The translations under genes were made by a program, and so were the position numbers. Positions 20,182 through 25,798 of a stretch of 30,296 nt of DNA are shown here, piece by piece. Location: the IMG/VR virus record IMGVR_UViG_3300032222_000348, positions 1 to 30,296 of that record; one strand, written 5' to 3'. Below the pieces are notes generated by a model. It searched no databases. It saw only the letters and a list, made by a program, of their open reading frames with translations, and was not told the DNA's origin. Within the stretch, counting starts at the first letter, position 1. Each line of letters opens with the position of its first letter. The stretch comes from a virus.

Positions 20182-20380
20182 TTCTTCCCCATGATATCTT
20201 ATTCCATCCACGTTCATGGGCATAGTAAATAAATACCTTTACAACTGTTTCCCAAAACGCAACAAGTGTAGCAAGGCTACCTTCGTTAGTTAAAACATAA
20301 ACAACTGCCCAGGATGACAACGTACCCCATATCCTATAGCTTAATGCTTTTGCAAATGATCTGGCCTTAGTTACTTTCAT
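20174..20380 (-). CDS. DUF2061 membrane protein, copy 2
   Basis: A 68-residue protein: RSFAKALSYRIWGTLSSWAVVYV, with two hydrophobic segments (about 17-30 and 38-50), then VKVFIYYAHERGWNKISWG, the DUF2061 end pattern (YY.HER.W). The N-terminal ARSFAKALSYR is closer to the classic family than copy 1. Function of the family is unknown. It overlaps the upstream 32-residue ORF by 14 bases. Two diverged copies in 30 kb, both beside genes for modifying enzymes. Confidence 0.8.
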   Translation of the reverse strand: MKVTKARSFAKALSYRIWGTLSSWAVVYVLTNEGSLATLVAFWETVVKVFIYYAHERGWNKISWGRNV

Positions 20381-20465
20381 TGTCTACATCTTCTTTAAAC
20401 ATAGACTCTACAAATCTATCTTCTGCATCTGAAATTCCTTGCCCAATATTAGATGCCCAGTTCAC
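20367..20465 (-). CDS. Small acidic ORF (32 aa), GTG start
   Basis: Reads (M)NWASNIGQGISDAEDRFVES and ends MFKEDVDNESN. It starts at GTG inside the last codons of the kinase-transferase gene and stops 14 bases inside DUF2061, filling an otherwise empty 68-base gap. Its amino-acid makeup resembles small phage proteins. Supporting evidence is only position and composition. Confidence 0.5.
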   Translation of the reverse strand: MNWASNIGQGISDAEDRFVESMFKEDVDNESN

Positions 20466-21204
20466 GACGCTTTTCAGTAGCTGAAATAGCATGAATGTCT
20501 GCCCCCAAATCTATTTGCTCAATCTTGTATCCAACGTCTCTTCCATAAACTATATTAGTGATATTAGGAAGCTTTAATACTAAAGCTTTTTCCATTATTG
20601 GATCTTTATCAATATAAGACTTTACTTCATTAAAATTTAAAGGATCTTTTTCGCTTGTTTTATATGTATCTCTTACTCCAAGCAAGACCTGCTTTGTTCT
20701 ATTGCCAGCTTCTTTATAAAGAGCGTGGTGACCTTCGTGCCACGGTTGGTATCTACCTAGCATAAGTGTTGTTGGTTCTCGCCAATCATGCAATTGAAAA
20801 TCTATAACGGACAGTCTTGCTGCATCTTCTGATTCAATTAAATCATCAAACATTAAGTCTACATTTAATGGAAGTTCCCACATTGCTGTTGTGTCAGGGT
20901 AGTCTCTAGTTGGCTTTCTATTTCTCCAAATAACTTTATCTACTCTACCAAATGCTTCTCTTGTTTCCTCTGTAGGATTAACAAAATCAACAACAACATT
21001 ATAATTTTGATTTGCAAGCAACCTAGATAGTGCACCCATTCTTCTTGCTTGCTCTAATCTATCTTCTTTTGTAAACCCCAAGTCTTTATTTAAATCAGAT
21101 CTTACTTCATCTGCATTTAAATGAATGGCATTAATTCTACTTGCTAACTCTTTTGCCAAAGTGGTTTTTCCACTTCCTGGGAGTCCTATGATTTGAATAA
21201 TCAC
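20449..21204 (-). CDS. APS-kinase-like P-loop domain fused to an HxGH nucleotidyltransferase
   Basis: A 251-residue two-domain enzyme. N-terminal P-loop GLPGSGKTT (7-15), then NADEVRSDLNKDLGFTKEDR (30-49), ARRMGALSRLLANQ and VVVDFVNPTEETRE: this sequence order is that of adenylylsulfate (APS) kinase. C-terminal domain has GRYQPWHEGHHAL (150-162), whose HEGH (156-159) is the HxGH nucleotide-binding motif, and a closing ISATEKRREL, like ISxTxxR of nucleotidyltransferases (NMNAT and cytidylyltransferase-type). GTG start at 21204, with UAGGA in the loop of a hairpin 7 bases upstream. Could serve PAPS/sulfate, NAD salvage, or nucleotide-sugar or lipid activation; not decided. Confidence 0.8.
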   Translation of the reverse strand: MIIQIIGLPGSGKTTLAKELASRINAIHLNADEVRSDLNKDLGFTKEDRLEQARRMGALSRLLANQNYNVVVDFVNPTEETREAFGRVDKVIWRNRKPTRDYPDTTAMWELPLNVDLMFDDLIESEDAARLSVIDFQLHDWREPTTLMLGRYQPWHEGHHALYKEAGNRTKQVLLGVRDTYKTSEKDPLNFNEVKSYIDKDPIMEKALVLKLPNITNIVYGRDVGYKIEQIDLGADIHAISATEKRRELGI

Positions 21205-21317
21205 TAAATAGTCCTAACTATTTGATGAGCAGTTTAAACACATGCTCAGGTGCGTCCAGTTATTTACTGTCGCTGTCTCCCCCGACCAGTCTGCGACTTC
21301 CCGATGAAGGGGTGCAG
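21205..21317 (-). ncRNA. Structured 5' leader of the kinase-transferase gene, candidate riboswitch
   Basis: On the minus strand from the -10 at 21324-21329 to the GTG at 21204, a GC-rich leader unlike its AT-rich surroundings. Predicted helices by eye: UCUGC with GCAGA enclosing CUUC-AUCGG-GAAG; ACUG/CAGU with GUC-GGGGGA-GAC and a bulged AGCGA; UGAGCA/UGCUCA around an 11-base loop; and AAAUAGU/ACUAUUU with loop UAGG. The last loop contains the Shine-Dalgarno sequence just before GTG, so folding could hide or present it. No tRNA or known riboswitch is recognised by me. I report a structured leader, with the ligand idea as inference. Confidence 0.55.
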
Positions 21318-21323
21318 ATTTCT

Positions 21324-21329
21324 ATTATA
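21324..21329 (-). promoter_or_regulatory. -10 box of the structured leader / kinase-transferase operon
   Basis: TATAAT immediately after the Hsp20 stop codon, with no good -35. Transcription may also read in from the Hsp20 promoter because no terminator is seen. Confidence 0.45.
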
Positions 21330-21836
21330 CTATTTCTTTTTTCTTTTTGTTGGTTCTTCTATTTCAGAAGTTTCACCAATATCTCTAACGTCTTCAAAAC
21401 CTTCAAGTTCGTCAAAGTTGTGAATAGCAAATTTCTTTGGCTTTTCATTTTCTGGAATAATTTTCATAAGTCCTACCATCAAAATTCCATTTGAAATTAC
21501 CACTGAATTTACTTCAACATATTCTGCTAATTGGAATGTCTTTACAAAAGACCTTCCTCCAATACCTTTATAGATATATTCTTTATTGGTATCTTCTTTT
21601 GCAGAACCTTTAATTGTAAGAACATTTTTGTCTTGCTCTACTTCAATGTCTTCCTTACTAAACCCAGCCATAGCCAGTTCAATAACATACATGTCATCGC
21701 TCCCAATAACTTTTGATATATTGTGTGGAGGATAATTTGAAGAGTTCTTCATTGTTTTTTCTAGATCTTTGAATTGGCGATCAAAACCAATAAAAAATGG
21801 ATCATTAAAAAGATCCAGGGTTAAGCTACTTACCAT
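21330..21836 (-). CDS. Hsp20-family small heat-shock protein
   Basis: A 168-residue small heat-shock chaperone. The N-terminal arm has DLFNDPFFIGFDRQF, then the alpha-crystallin domain (about 38-128; VIELAMAGFSKEDIEVEQ, LTIKGSA) and the closing SNGILMVGL beta strand pattern. The C-terminal tail is acidic then basic (EPTKRKKK) and lacks a clear IxI motif. It resembles the IbpA/Hsp20 proteins carried by many large phages, thought to assist virion protein folding. AAGGAG lies 6 bases before the ATG. The promoter carries a nested palindrome. No overlap with neighbours. Confidence 0.9.
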   Translation of the reverse strand: MVSSLTLDLFNDPFFIGFDRQFKDLEKTMKNSSNYPPHNISKVIGSDDMYVIELAMAGFSKEDIEVEQDKNVLTIKGSAKEDTNKEYIYKGIGGRSFVKTFQLAEYVEVNSVVISNGILMVGLMKIIPENEKPKKFAIHNFDELEGFEDVRDIGETSEIEEPTKRKKK

Positions 21837-21864
21837 TTTGTGCTCCTTTTTTAAGCGAGTATTT

Positions 21865-21895
21865 TATATAGGCCCTCATTTGAGCGACCTATATA
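21865..21895. repeat. Nested palindrome at the hsp20 transcription start
   Basis: Outer arms TATATAGG (21865-21872) and CCTATATA (21888-21895) enclose an inner CTCA-TT-TGAG (21875-21884). It starts 1 base after the -10 (21897-21902), so it covers the expected transcription start. A repressor operator is the best reading; a leader hairpin or thermosensor is a weaker one because the Shine-Dalgarno sequence is outside it. Confidence 0.65.
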
Positions 21896-21896
21896 T

Positions 21897-21905
21897 AGTA
21901 TATCA
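21897..21905 (-). promoter_or_regulatory. Extended -10 promoter of hsp20
   Basis: TGA-TATACT, -10 at 21897-21902; leader of about 55 bases with AAGGAG near the start codon. Confidence 0.55.
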
Positions 21906-21922
21906 AAAAAATAATTTAAAGT

Positions 21923-22330
21923 CTATAGTCCAGATTTTTTTCTTGCTTTTGCTAGTGCTTCAAAATCCTTGACTTTTGTCTCACCCAAATATCCCCATGC
22001 ATGACCTACATCAATCATTTTTTGATTTAATGAAATATCTGATCCGTCTAAATAAACCCATCCTAATATTCTTCCATATTTTTCTGAGCTATCCATTTTT
22101 TCTGTTTTAATTACTACTGATTTTGCTGCTTCAATTTCATGCTTTAAAAAAGCCTTTGCTTCAAGACCTAGCGCCTTTTCCATTTTATCTGCAGTTCTAC
22201 TTTCAGGAGTATCTATTCCAGCTAATCTGACTCTTGAGCTAAACGATATATCAAAACCTAAATCAATATCAACATCTATTGTATCTCCATCAACAACTTT
22301 TGATACTTTTTTTACGTAATACTCAAACAT
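21923..22330 (-). CDS. Thermonuclease (SNase family)
   Basis: A 135-residue staphylococcal-nuclease homologue. VVDGDTIDV (12-20) is the calcium-binding strand, RVRLAGIDTPES (33-44) supplies R35, D40 and E43, and EKYGRILGWV (83-92) the arginine R87, so the key catalytic residues are all present. No signal peptide, so it probably acts in the cytoplasm, on host DNA or RNA. The stop of the upstream gene overlaps its start (TAATG). Phage SNase genes may aid host-genome breakdown. Confidence 0.9.
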   Translation of the reverse strand: MFEYYVKKVSKVVDGDTIDVDIDLGFDISFSSRVRLAGIDTPESRTADKMEKALGLEAKAFLKHEIEAAKSVVIKTEKMDSSEKYGRILGWVYLDGSDISLNQKMIDVGHAWGYLGETKVKDFEALAKARKKSGL

Positions 22331-22590
22331 TATTTTCCGCCTTTTCTAGATATAAATATTTTTTTAACTGGAACACAGTTTGGTACACGTTTTCCGTTTT
22401 GTGTTTTCCAACCTATCATTTCGTATCCATCCCAACAAGGGTTTGCTTTTTCAACTTCATTTGCGTATAGTGCTTTTAAATGTGCAGATGCTGCTGATTT
22501 AGTTGGATGACAACCAACCAGTTCCCCAGTCTCTTTTACCACAGCGTAACCTTTACACCCAGCTGCACCTTGCTTTATATTCCACGGCAT
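22330..22590 (-). CDS. Small conserved phage protein with GCH/ALYANE and NCVP motifs (86 aa)
   Basis: Reads MPWNIKQGAAGCKGYAVVKE, then ELVGCHPTKSAASAHLKALY-ANE and PCWDGYEMIGWKTQNGKRVP-NCVP. Small proteins with these two parts occur in many actinophages and other phages, sometimes attached to larger structural or protease proteins. The first half looks like an alpha/beta YwqJ-type or AddAB-like fold that I cannot name. The NCVP end is a short motif found at C-termini of several phage proteins. Leaderless promoter in front, overlap with thermonuclease behind. Confidence 0.7.
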   Translation of the reverse strand: MPWNIKQGAAGCKGYAVVKETGELVGCHPTKSAASAHLKALYANEVEKANPCWDGYEMIGWKTQNGKRVPNCVPVKKIFISRKGGK

Positions 22591-22596
22591 AGTTTT

Positions 22597-22605
22597 ATTA
22601 TATCA
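22597..22605 (-). promoter_or_regulatory. Extended -10 promoter, leaderless start at 22590
   Basis: TGA-TATAAT (-10 at 22597-22602), 6 bases to the ATG. It drives the small cysteine protein and the thermonuclease. Confidence 0.7.
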
Positions 22606-22608
22606 TTT

Positions 22609-23277
22609 CTATTTTTCTGGCCTTGGATTAAATCCCTCAAATTGAGCCCATTGTGACAGCGTGTATCTTGTTCCAGATGTTATTTCTGCAACACCGTGGA
22701 CATAATGCAAGCTTCCAGGAAACATTATGAGCATCCTTTTTTTTGGTCTAATCCCCCAGTCTAACTCAGGAAAATATAGTTCTCCACCTTCATAGTCGTC
22801 ATTTAAATATGCAAGTATTGATAGGTGTCCGCTCCATAAATAAGGGTATAAATCTAATTCTGATTCGTATGTATCGTTTTCATAGTCTGTATTATCAATA
22901 TCAAGTATATCTGTATGCGGATCTATTCTTGTTCCCTTTGGATGTACTACATATAAAAATTGTTTGTCGTCAAGAAGATTTATTTGATAAGCATTTCTTC
23001 CCATTCTTTTCATTTTTCTAGACATCATTAATGAAAACTCCTGCTCTTCTAAAGTTGTTACGTAAGAAGGTACGGTATGTATTGGATAAGAATGGTCTGC
23101 TCCCTCAATTACAGGGTACTTTGTTATGATCCGCATTGCAGTTTCAATTTCTTCGTTTGTTAAAAAGTTTTCAACTACTTTTATATTATTTATACCAGTT
23201 CCAATTTTAGCAGTTATGTTGTCTATAAGCTTAATATCATTTCGTGGCACATACCAGTCTGGTGTTAGCTCATGCAT
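22609..23277 (-). CDS. Prolyl-4-hydroxylase-type Fe(II)/2OG oxygenase, copy B
   Basis: A 222-residue P4H-type oxygenase. RIDPHTDILD (117-126) holds H121 and D123, NDDYEGGELYFPELDWG (159-175), MLIMFPGSL (182-190) with H194 in the following HGVAEITSG, and R204 in SGTRYTLSQW. All four iron/2OG residues are present. It shares the core with copy A (14271-14978) but N-terminal regions differ (NNIKVVENFLTNEEIE here). Starts 8 bases inside the TipAS-like gene. P4H-type enzymes act on peptides with proline, sometimes with collagen-like repeats; target unknown here. Confidence 0.85.
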   Translation of the reverse strand: MHELTPDWYVPRNDIKLIDNITAKIGTGINNIKVVENFLTNEEIETAMRIITKYPVIEGADHSYPIHTVPSYVTTLEEQEFSLMMSRKMKRMGRNAYQINLLDDKQFLYVVHPKGTRIDPHTDILDIDNTDYENDTYESELDLYPYLWSGHLSILAYLNDDYEGGELYFPELDWGIRPKKRMLIMFPGSLHYVHGVAEITSGTRYTLSQWAQFEGFNPRPEK

Positions 23278-23692
23278 TTAATGGCCTTAACTTGTATGCA
23301 TAATGAATAATTAATCTTGGTAAATACATTCCTAGTCCTGGAGCCTGTTTTTCAAAAAACAAAGCATACTTTTTATTAATGCTTGTTTCTAGTGCAAGTT
23401 TATGGATATATTCTTCGTCTATTGGGAAAAACCATTTAATATAATGTTCCGCAAATAATTCAAATCCATGTTCGGCTTTTGGATCGGTAACTGGAACTTT
23501 GTCAACAATTAGTTTTGCTAAATAGGCATTTAAAGCGTGAGCTTCTTCGACCATCATATCCCAATCGGATCTTGTATAATTTTTAATTCTTTCTTTAGCG
23601 AGAATAACTAGCCTGTCCTCTGGAAAATTTGTAGACCACTCTTTCCATAATAATGCACATGTGACGTCTTCTGCTCGCTTAATCCATTTCAT
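23270..23692 (-). CDS. Stand-alone TipAS-like (antibiotic-recognition) domain protein
   Basis: A 140-residue all-helical protein. HALNAYLAKLIVDKVPVTDP (52-71), ELFAEHYIKWFFP (78-90), EEYIHKLALET and the closing GLGMYLPRLIIHYA (119-132) match the pattern of the TipAS domain, which binds thiopeptide antibiotics in the MerR-type regulator TipAL. No DNA-binding domain is attached, so it would be a free binding protein. The family call is by pattern and not certain. It is first in an operon with a P4H-type oxygenase and has a leaderless promoter. Confidence 0.55.
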   Translation of the reverse strand: MKWIKRAEDVTCALLWKEWSTNFPEDRLVILAKERIKNYTRSDWDMMVEEAHALNAYLAKLIVDKVPVTDPKAEHGFELFAEHYIKWFFPIDEEYIHKLALETSINKKYALFFEKQAPGLGMYLPRLIIHYAYKLRPLNA

Positions 23693-23698
23693 ATATCA

Positions 23699-23707
23699 AT
23701 TATACCA
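23699..23707 (-). promoter_or_regulatory. Extended -10 promoter, leaderless start at 23692
   Basis: TGG-TATAAT (-10 at 23699-23704), 6 bases to the ATG. It overlaps the end of the carbamoyltransferase gene. Confidence 0.65.
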
Positions 23708-23708
23708 T

Positions 23709-25127
23709 TCAACGAGTTATACTAAAATTATATGTTTTTTCCCATTGTTTGATATCATTTTCATCATTTAATAAGGGTTGGCCTTTAATATTAAGGCTAG
23801 TATTTAATAATACTGGAACTCCAGTCAAAGCATACCAATTAGACAGTACCTCATGTAGTCCTGGGTGCTGTTGTTTATTTACAGTTTGAACTCTTGATGT
23901 TCCGTCCTTATGAACTACAGATGGTATCTTATCTGGCTGTAAACATTTAACTGCATACTGCATGTAAGGGGAATTGAAATCCATATCAAACCATTTGTCT
24001 GCATACTCTTCAAGCACTACTGGGGCAAAGGGTCTAAACAATTCTCTTTTTTTAATTTCATTAACTTTATCCTTAATGCTTGGGTCTCTTGGATCTGCCA
24101 ATATACTTCTATTACCCAAAGCTCTTGGACCATACTCCGCTTTTCCAGTGGCTACTGCAACAATTTTATTTTTTATTAATCCAGTAATAACTTCTGAAAC
24201 TGGGTATTCCCCTCCTAGGTCATGACCTAAATATGGAGACTTCCAGTTTAAATGTTTTCCATACAATGCAGCTGCTGCTCCAAGCGATGATCCAGCATCT
24301 CCAGGATTCGGCATAATCCAAACATCATCAAAAATATTCCACAGGATTGTATTTGCAGAACAATTCAAAGCACAGCCACCCATAAAAACCAAATTGTCTT
24401 TACCAGTAATTAATTTTGCCATACGCATAAACTCGTTAAGCCTTTGTTCGTAAACTACTTGAACTGCTGCTGCAATATCAAATTTATCTTGCTCTGAAAC
24501 CCATCCCCAGTCAGTAATACCTTTATGAAAATTATATTTTTGTTTATCATATCTAGGAAAATAATTATCTACCTGTTGGTAATATTTTGTCCAATCCCCA
24601 TGGGCCGCCATTCCCATCATAATATACTCTTCTTGATTGGGCATAAGTCCAACCAACTGAGTAAAGGCTGAATAGAATAAACCAAAACTTACTGGGTAGT
24701 TTTGCTTAAATTTTAATTTAATCTTTTCACCTTCTCCTACCCAAATAGTAGAAGTGTTGTATTCTCCAATTGAATCTAAAACTACAATTGCTGCATCGGT
24801 AAAACTGCTTGTGTAATATCCAGCACATGCGTGTGAATAATGATGTTTAAAATAATGTACTGGGGCATCTATTAAAAATTTTGGTTTCCAATCACCTGCT
24901 CCGCCTTTAAACATAATTCTAGATTTTTTTAAAAATGGTTTTTCATAATATGCGATTGCGTCTGGGATCCCATAATTCAATGCATCTTCAATAATATCTT
25001 TATTATTATACCAATCGTTCTTTTTTTTACTATATCTTTCTGAATGGGCAGCAAAAAGAATTTCTCCATTATTAATTAAAGACACAGATGCATCATGGGA
25101 TGTTTCATTTATTCCTAAAATTATCAA
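23709..25127 (-). CDS. NodU/CmcH-type O-carbamoyltransferase
   Basis: A 472-residue enzyme with the full family pattern: LGINETSHDASV (4-15), HSERYS (28-33), KHHYSHACAGYYTS (94-107; metal histidines), VVLDSIGEYN, GGCALNCSANT and EYGPRALGNRSILADPRDP, then a C-terminal LFRPFAPVVLEEYA. Family members move a carbamoyl group from carbamoyl phosphate to a hydroxyl of a sugar, antibiotic or, in some phages, a hydroxymethyl base. It follows the small 25124-25426 gene with ATGA overlap. Target unknown; sugars or DNA both fit. Confidence 0.9.
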   Translation of the reverse strand: MIILGINETSHDASVSLINNGEILFAAHSERYSKKKNDWYNNKDIIEDALNYGIPDAIAYYEKPFLKKSRIMFKGGAGDWKPKFLIDAPVHYFKHHYSHACAGYYTSSFTDAAIVVLDSIGEYNTSTIWVGEGEKIKLKFKQNYPVSFGLFYSAFTQLVGLMPNQEEYIMMGMAAHGDWTKYYQQVDNYFPRYDKQKYNFHKGITDWGWVSEQDKFDIAAAVQVVYEQRLNEFMRMAKLITGKDNLVFMGGCALNCSANTILWNIFDDVWIMPNPGDAGSSLGAAAALYGKHLNWKSPYLGHDLGGEYPVSEVITGLIKNKIVAVATGKAEYGPRALGNRSILADPRDPSIKDKVNEIKKRELFRPFAPVVLEEYADKWFDMDFNSPYMQYAVKCLQPDKIPSVVHKDGTSRVQTVNKQQHPGLHEVLSNWYALTGVPVLLNTSLNIKGQPLLNDENDIKQWEKTYNFSITR

Positions 25128-25426
25128 ATATCTTCTCCGTCAATGGGCAATATTCCTAATTCTTTTGCCATTTGAATTCCATCTTCACTTAATTCAAATG
25201 TTGCCTCAAGGTTGTCATCATAATGCACTTCCATTAGGCCAGCCTGGTATAGCTTTATTAAAGCATTATCTAAAAACTCTACATGAGTTTTCCATAATTC
25301 AGGAGCAACTATCTCAGCTTTTTTTGTAACAGCATAAATAAATTCTCCGTTTTCTTGAATACCCACAACTTCCACTGCACCAATTTCTAAGTAGTGGTCT
25401 AGCAAAGAGTTTTCTTCTTCATCCAT
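25124..25426 (-). CDS. Small winged-helix-like acidic protein (100 aa)
   Basis: Acidic start (MDEEENSLLDHYLEIGAVE), a beta pair (VVGIQENGEFIYAVT) and helices ELWKTHVEFLDNALIKLYQA, ending ELSEDGIQMAKELG. The pattern looks like a winged-helix fold without a recognised DNA-binding residue set. GGAGG lies 5 bases before the ATG. The tRNA ends only 12 bases upstream, so it is probably transcribed with it. Function unknown. Confidence 0.6.
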   Translation of the reverse strand: MDEEENSLLDHYLEIGAVEVVGIQENGEFIYAVTKKAEIVAPELWKTHVEFLDNALIKLYQAGLMEVHYDDNLEATFELSEDGIQMAKELGILPIDGEDI

Positions 25427-25438
25427 TTATCCTCCAAG

Positions 25439-25512
25439 TACAGCAGACAGGACTTGAACCTGTGATAACCGAATTATGAGTTCGGGGCCTTGACCAACTT
25501 GGCTACTGCTGC
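25439..25512 (-). tRNA. tRNA with CAU anticodon (Met or lysidine-dependent Ile)
   Basis: A complete cloverleaf of 74 bases: acceptor GCAGCAG / CTGCTGT (first pair G1-U72, unusual), D-arm GCC...GGC, anticodon stem CCGAA / TTCGG with loop CTCATAA (CAT anticodon), T-arm ACAGG-TTCAAGT-CCTGT. The 3' CCA is not encoded. The initiator features (C1 mismatch, GGG/CCC in the anticodon stem) are missing, so it is elongator Met or Ile-CAU. It stands between the terminase block and the 25426 gene with its own promoter. Confidence 0.92.
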
Positions 25513-25520
25513 ATACATTA

Positions 25521-25548
25521 AGTATACTATTTAAGCCAGCGTAGTCAA
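25521..25548 (-). promoter_or_regulatory. Promoter of the tRNA
   Basis: TTGACT (25543-25548), 16-base spacer, TATACT (25521-25526), and 8 bases to the first tRNA base. The spacing fits transcription starting at the mature 5' end. Confidence 0.7.
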
Positions 25549-25555
25549 TACTATA

Positions 25556-25798
25556 TCAGACAATAGTTTCTTTATCTATTGACTCTTCGACTATTGATTG
25601 TACATAATCAGAAAAATGTTTTCTAATATTTCCCGATGGTCTTCCGCCGATTGAAGACCAAAGTCTTTTATACTCTATAACGTTAGCAAATGTTGTTGGG
25701 CAAAGAGTAATTCCATTATATTCTTTTAGAACTATTGGCAACGGGACATGCTTTCCGCAACATAAACATTGTTTAGCTTGATCTTGATAAAAACTCAT
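25556..25798 (-). CDS. Small zinc-binding-like protein after terminase (80 aa)
   Basis: Contains CLCCGKHVPLPIVLKEYNG and a further cysteine (LCPTTF), a split zinc-ribbon pattern, then SIGGRPSGNIRKHFSDYVQS, which resembles a basic DNA-contacting helix. It overlaps the large terminase stop by 4 bases. Function unknown; the position suggests packaging or DNA handling. Confidence 0.65.
   Translation of the reverse strand: MSFYQDQAKQCLCCGKHVPLPIVLKEYNGITLCPTTFANVIEYKRLWSSIGGRPSGNIRKHFSDYVQSIVEESIDKETIV

Noticed and set aside
21205-21323. Glutamine (glnA / downstream-peptide) riboswitch
   Set aside because: Blocks UUCAUC, GGAAGU and ACGCACC occur in the right order, but the expected inner stem between UUCAUC and GGAAGU is missing and CUUC/GAAG form a simple hairpin instead.
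21865-21895. RNA thermometer in the hsp20 leader
   Set aside because: The palindrome lies at the transcription start and does not pair with the AAGGAG near the start codon.
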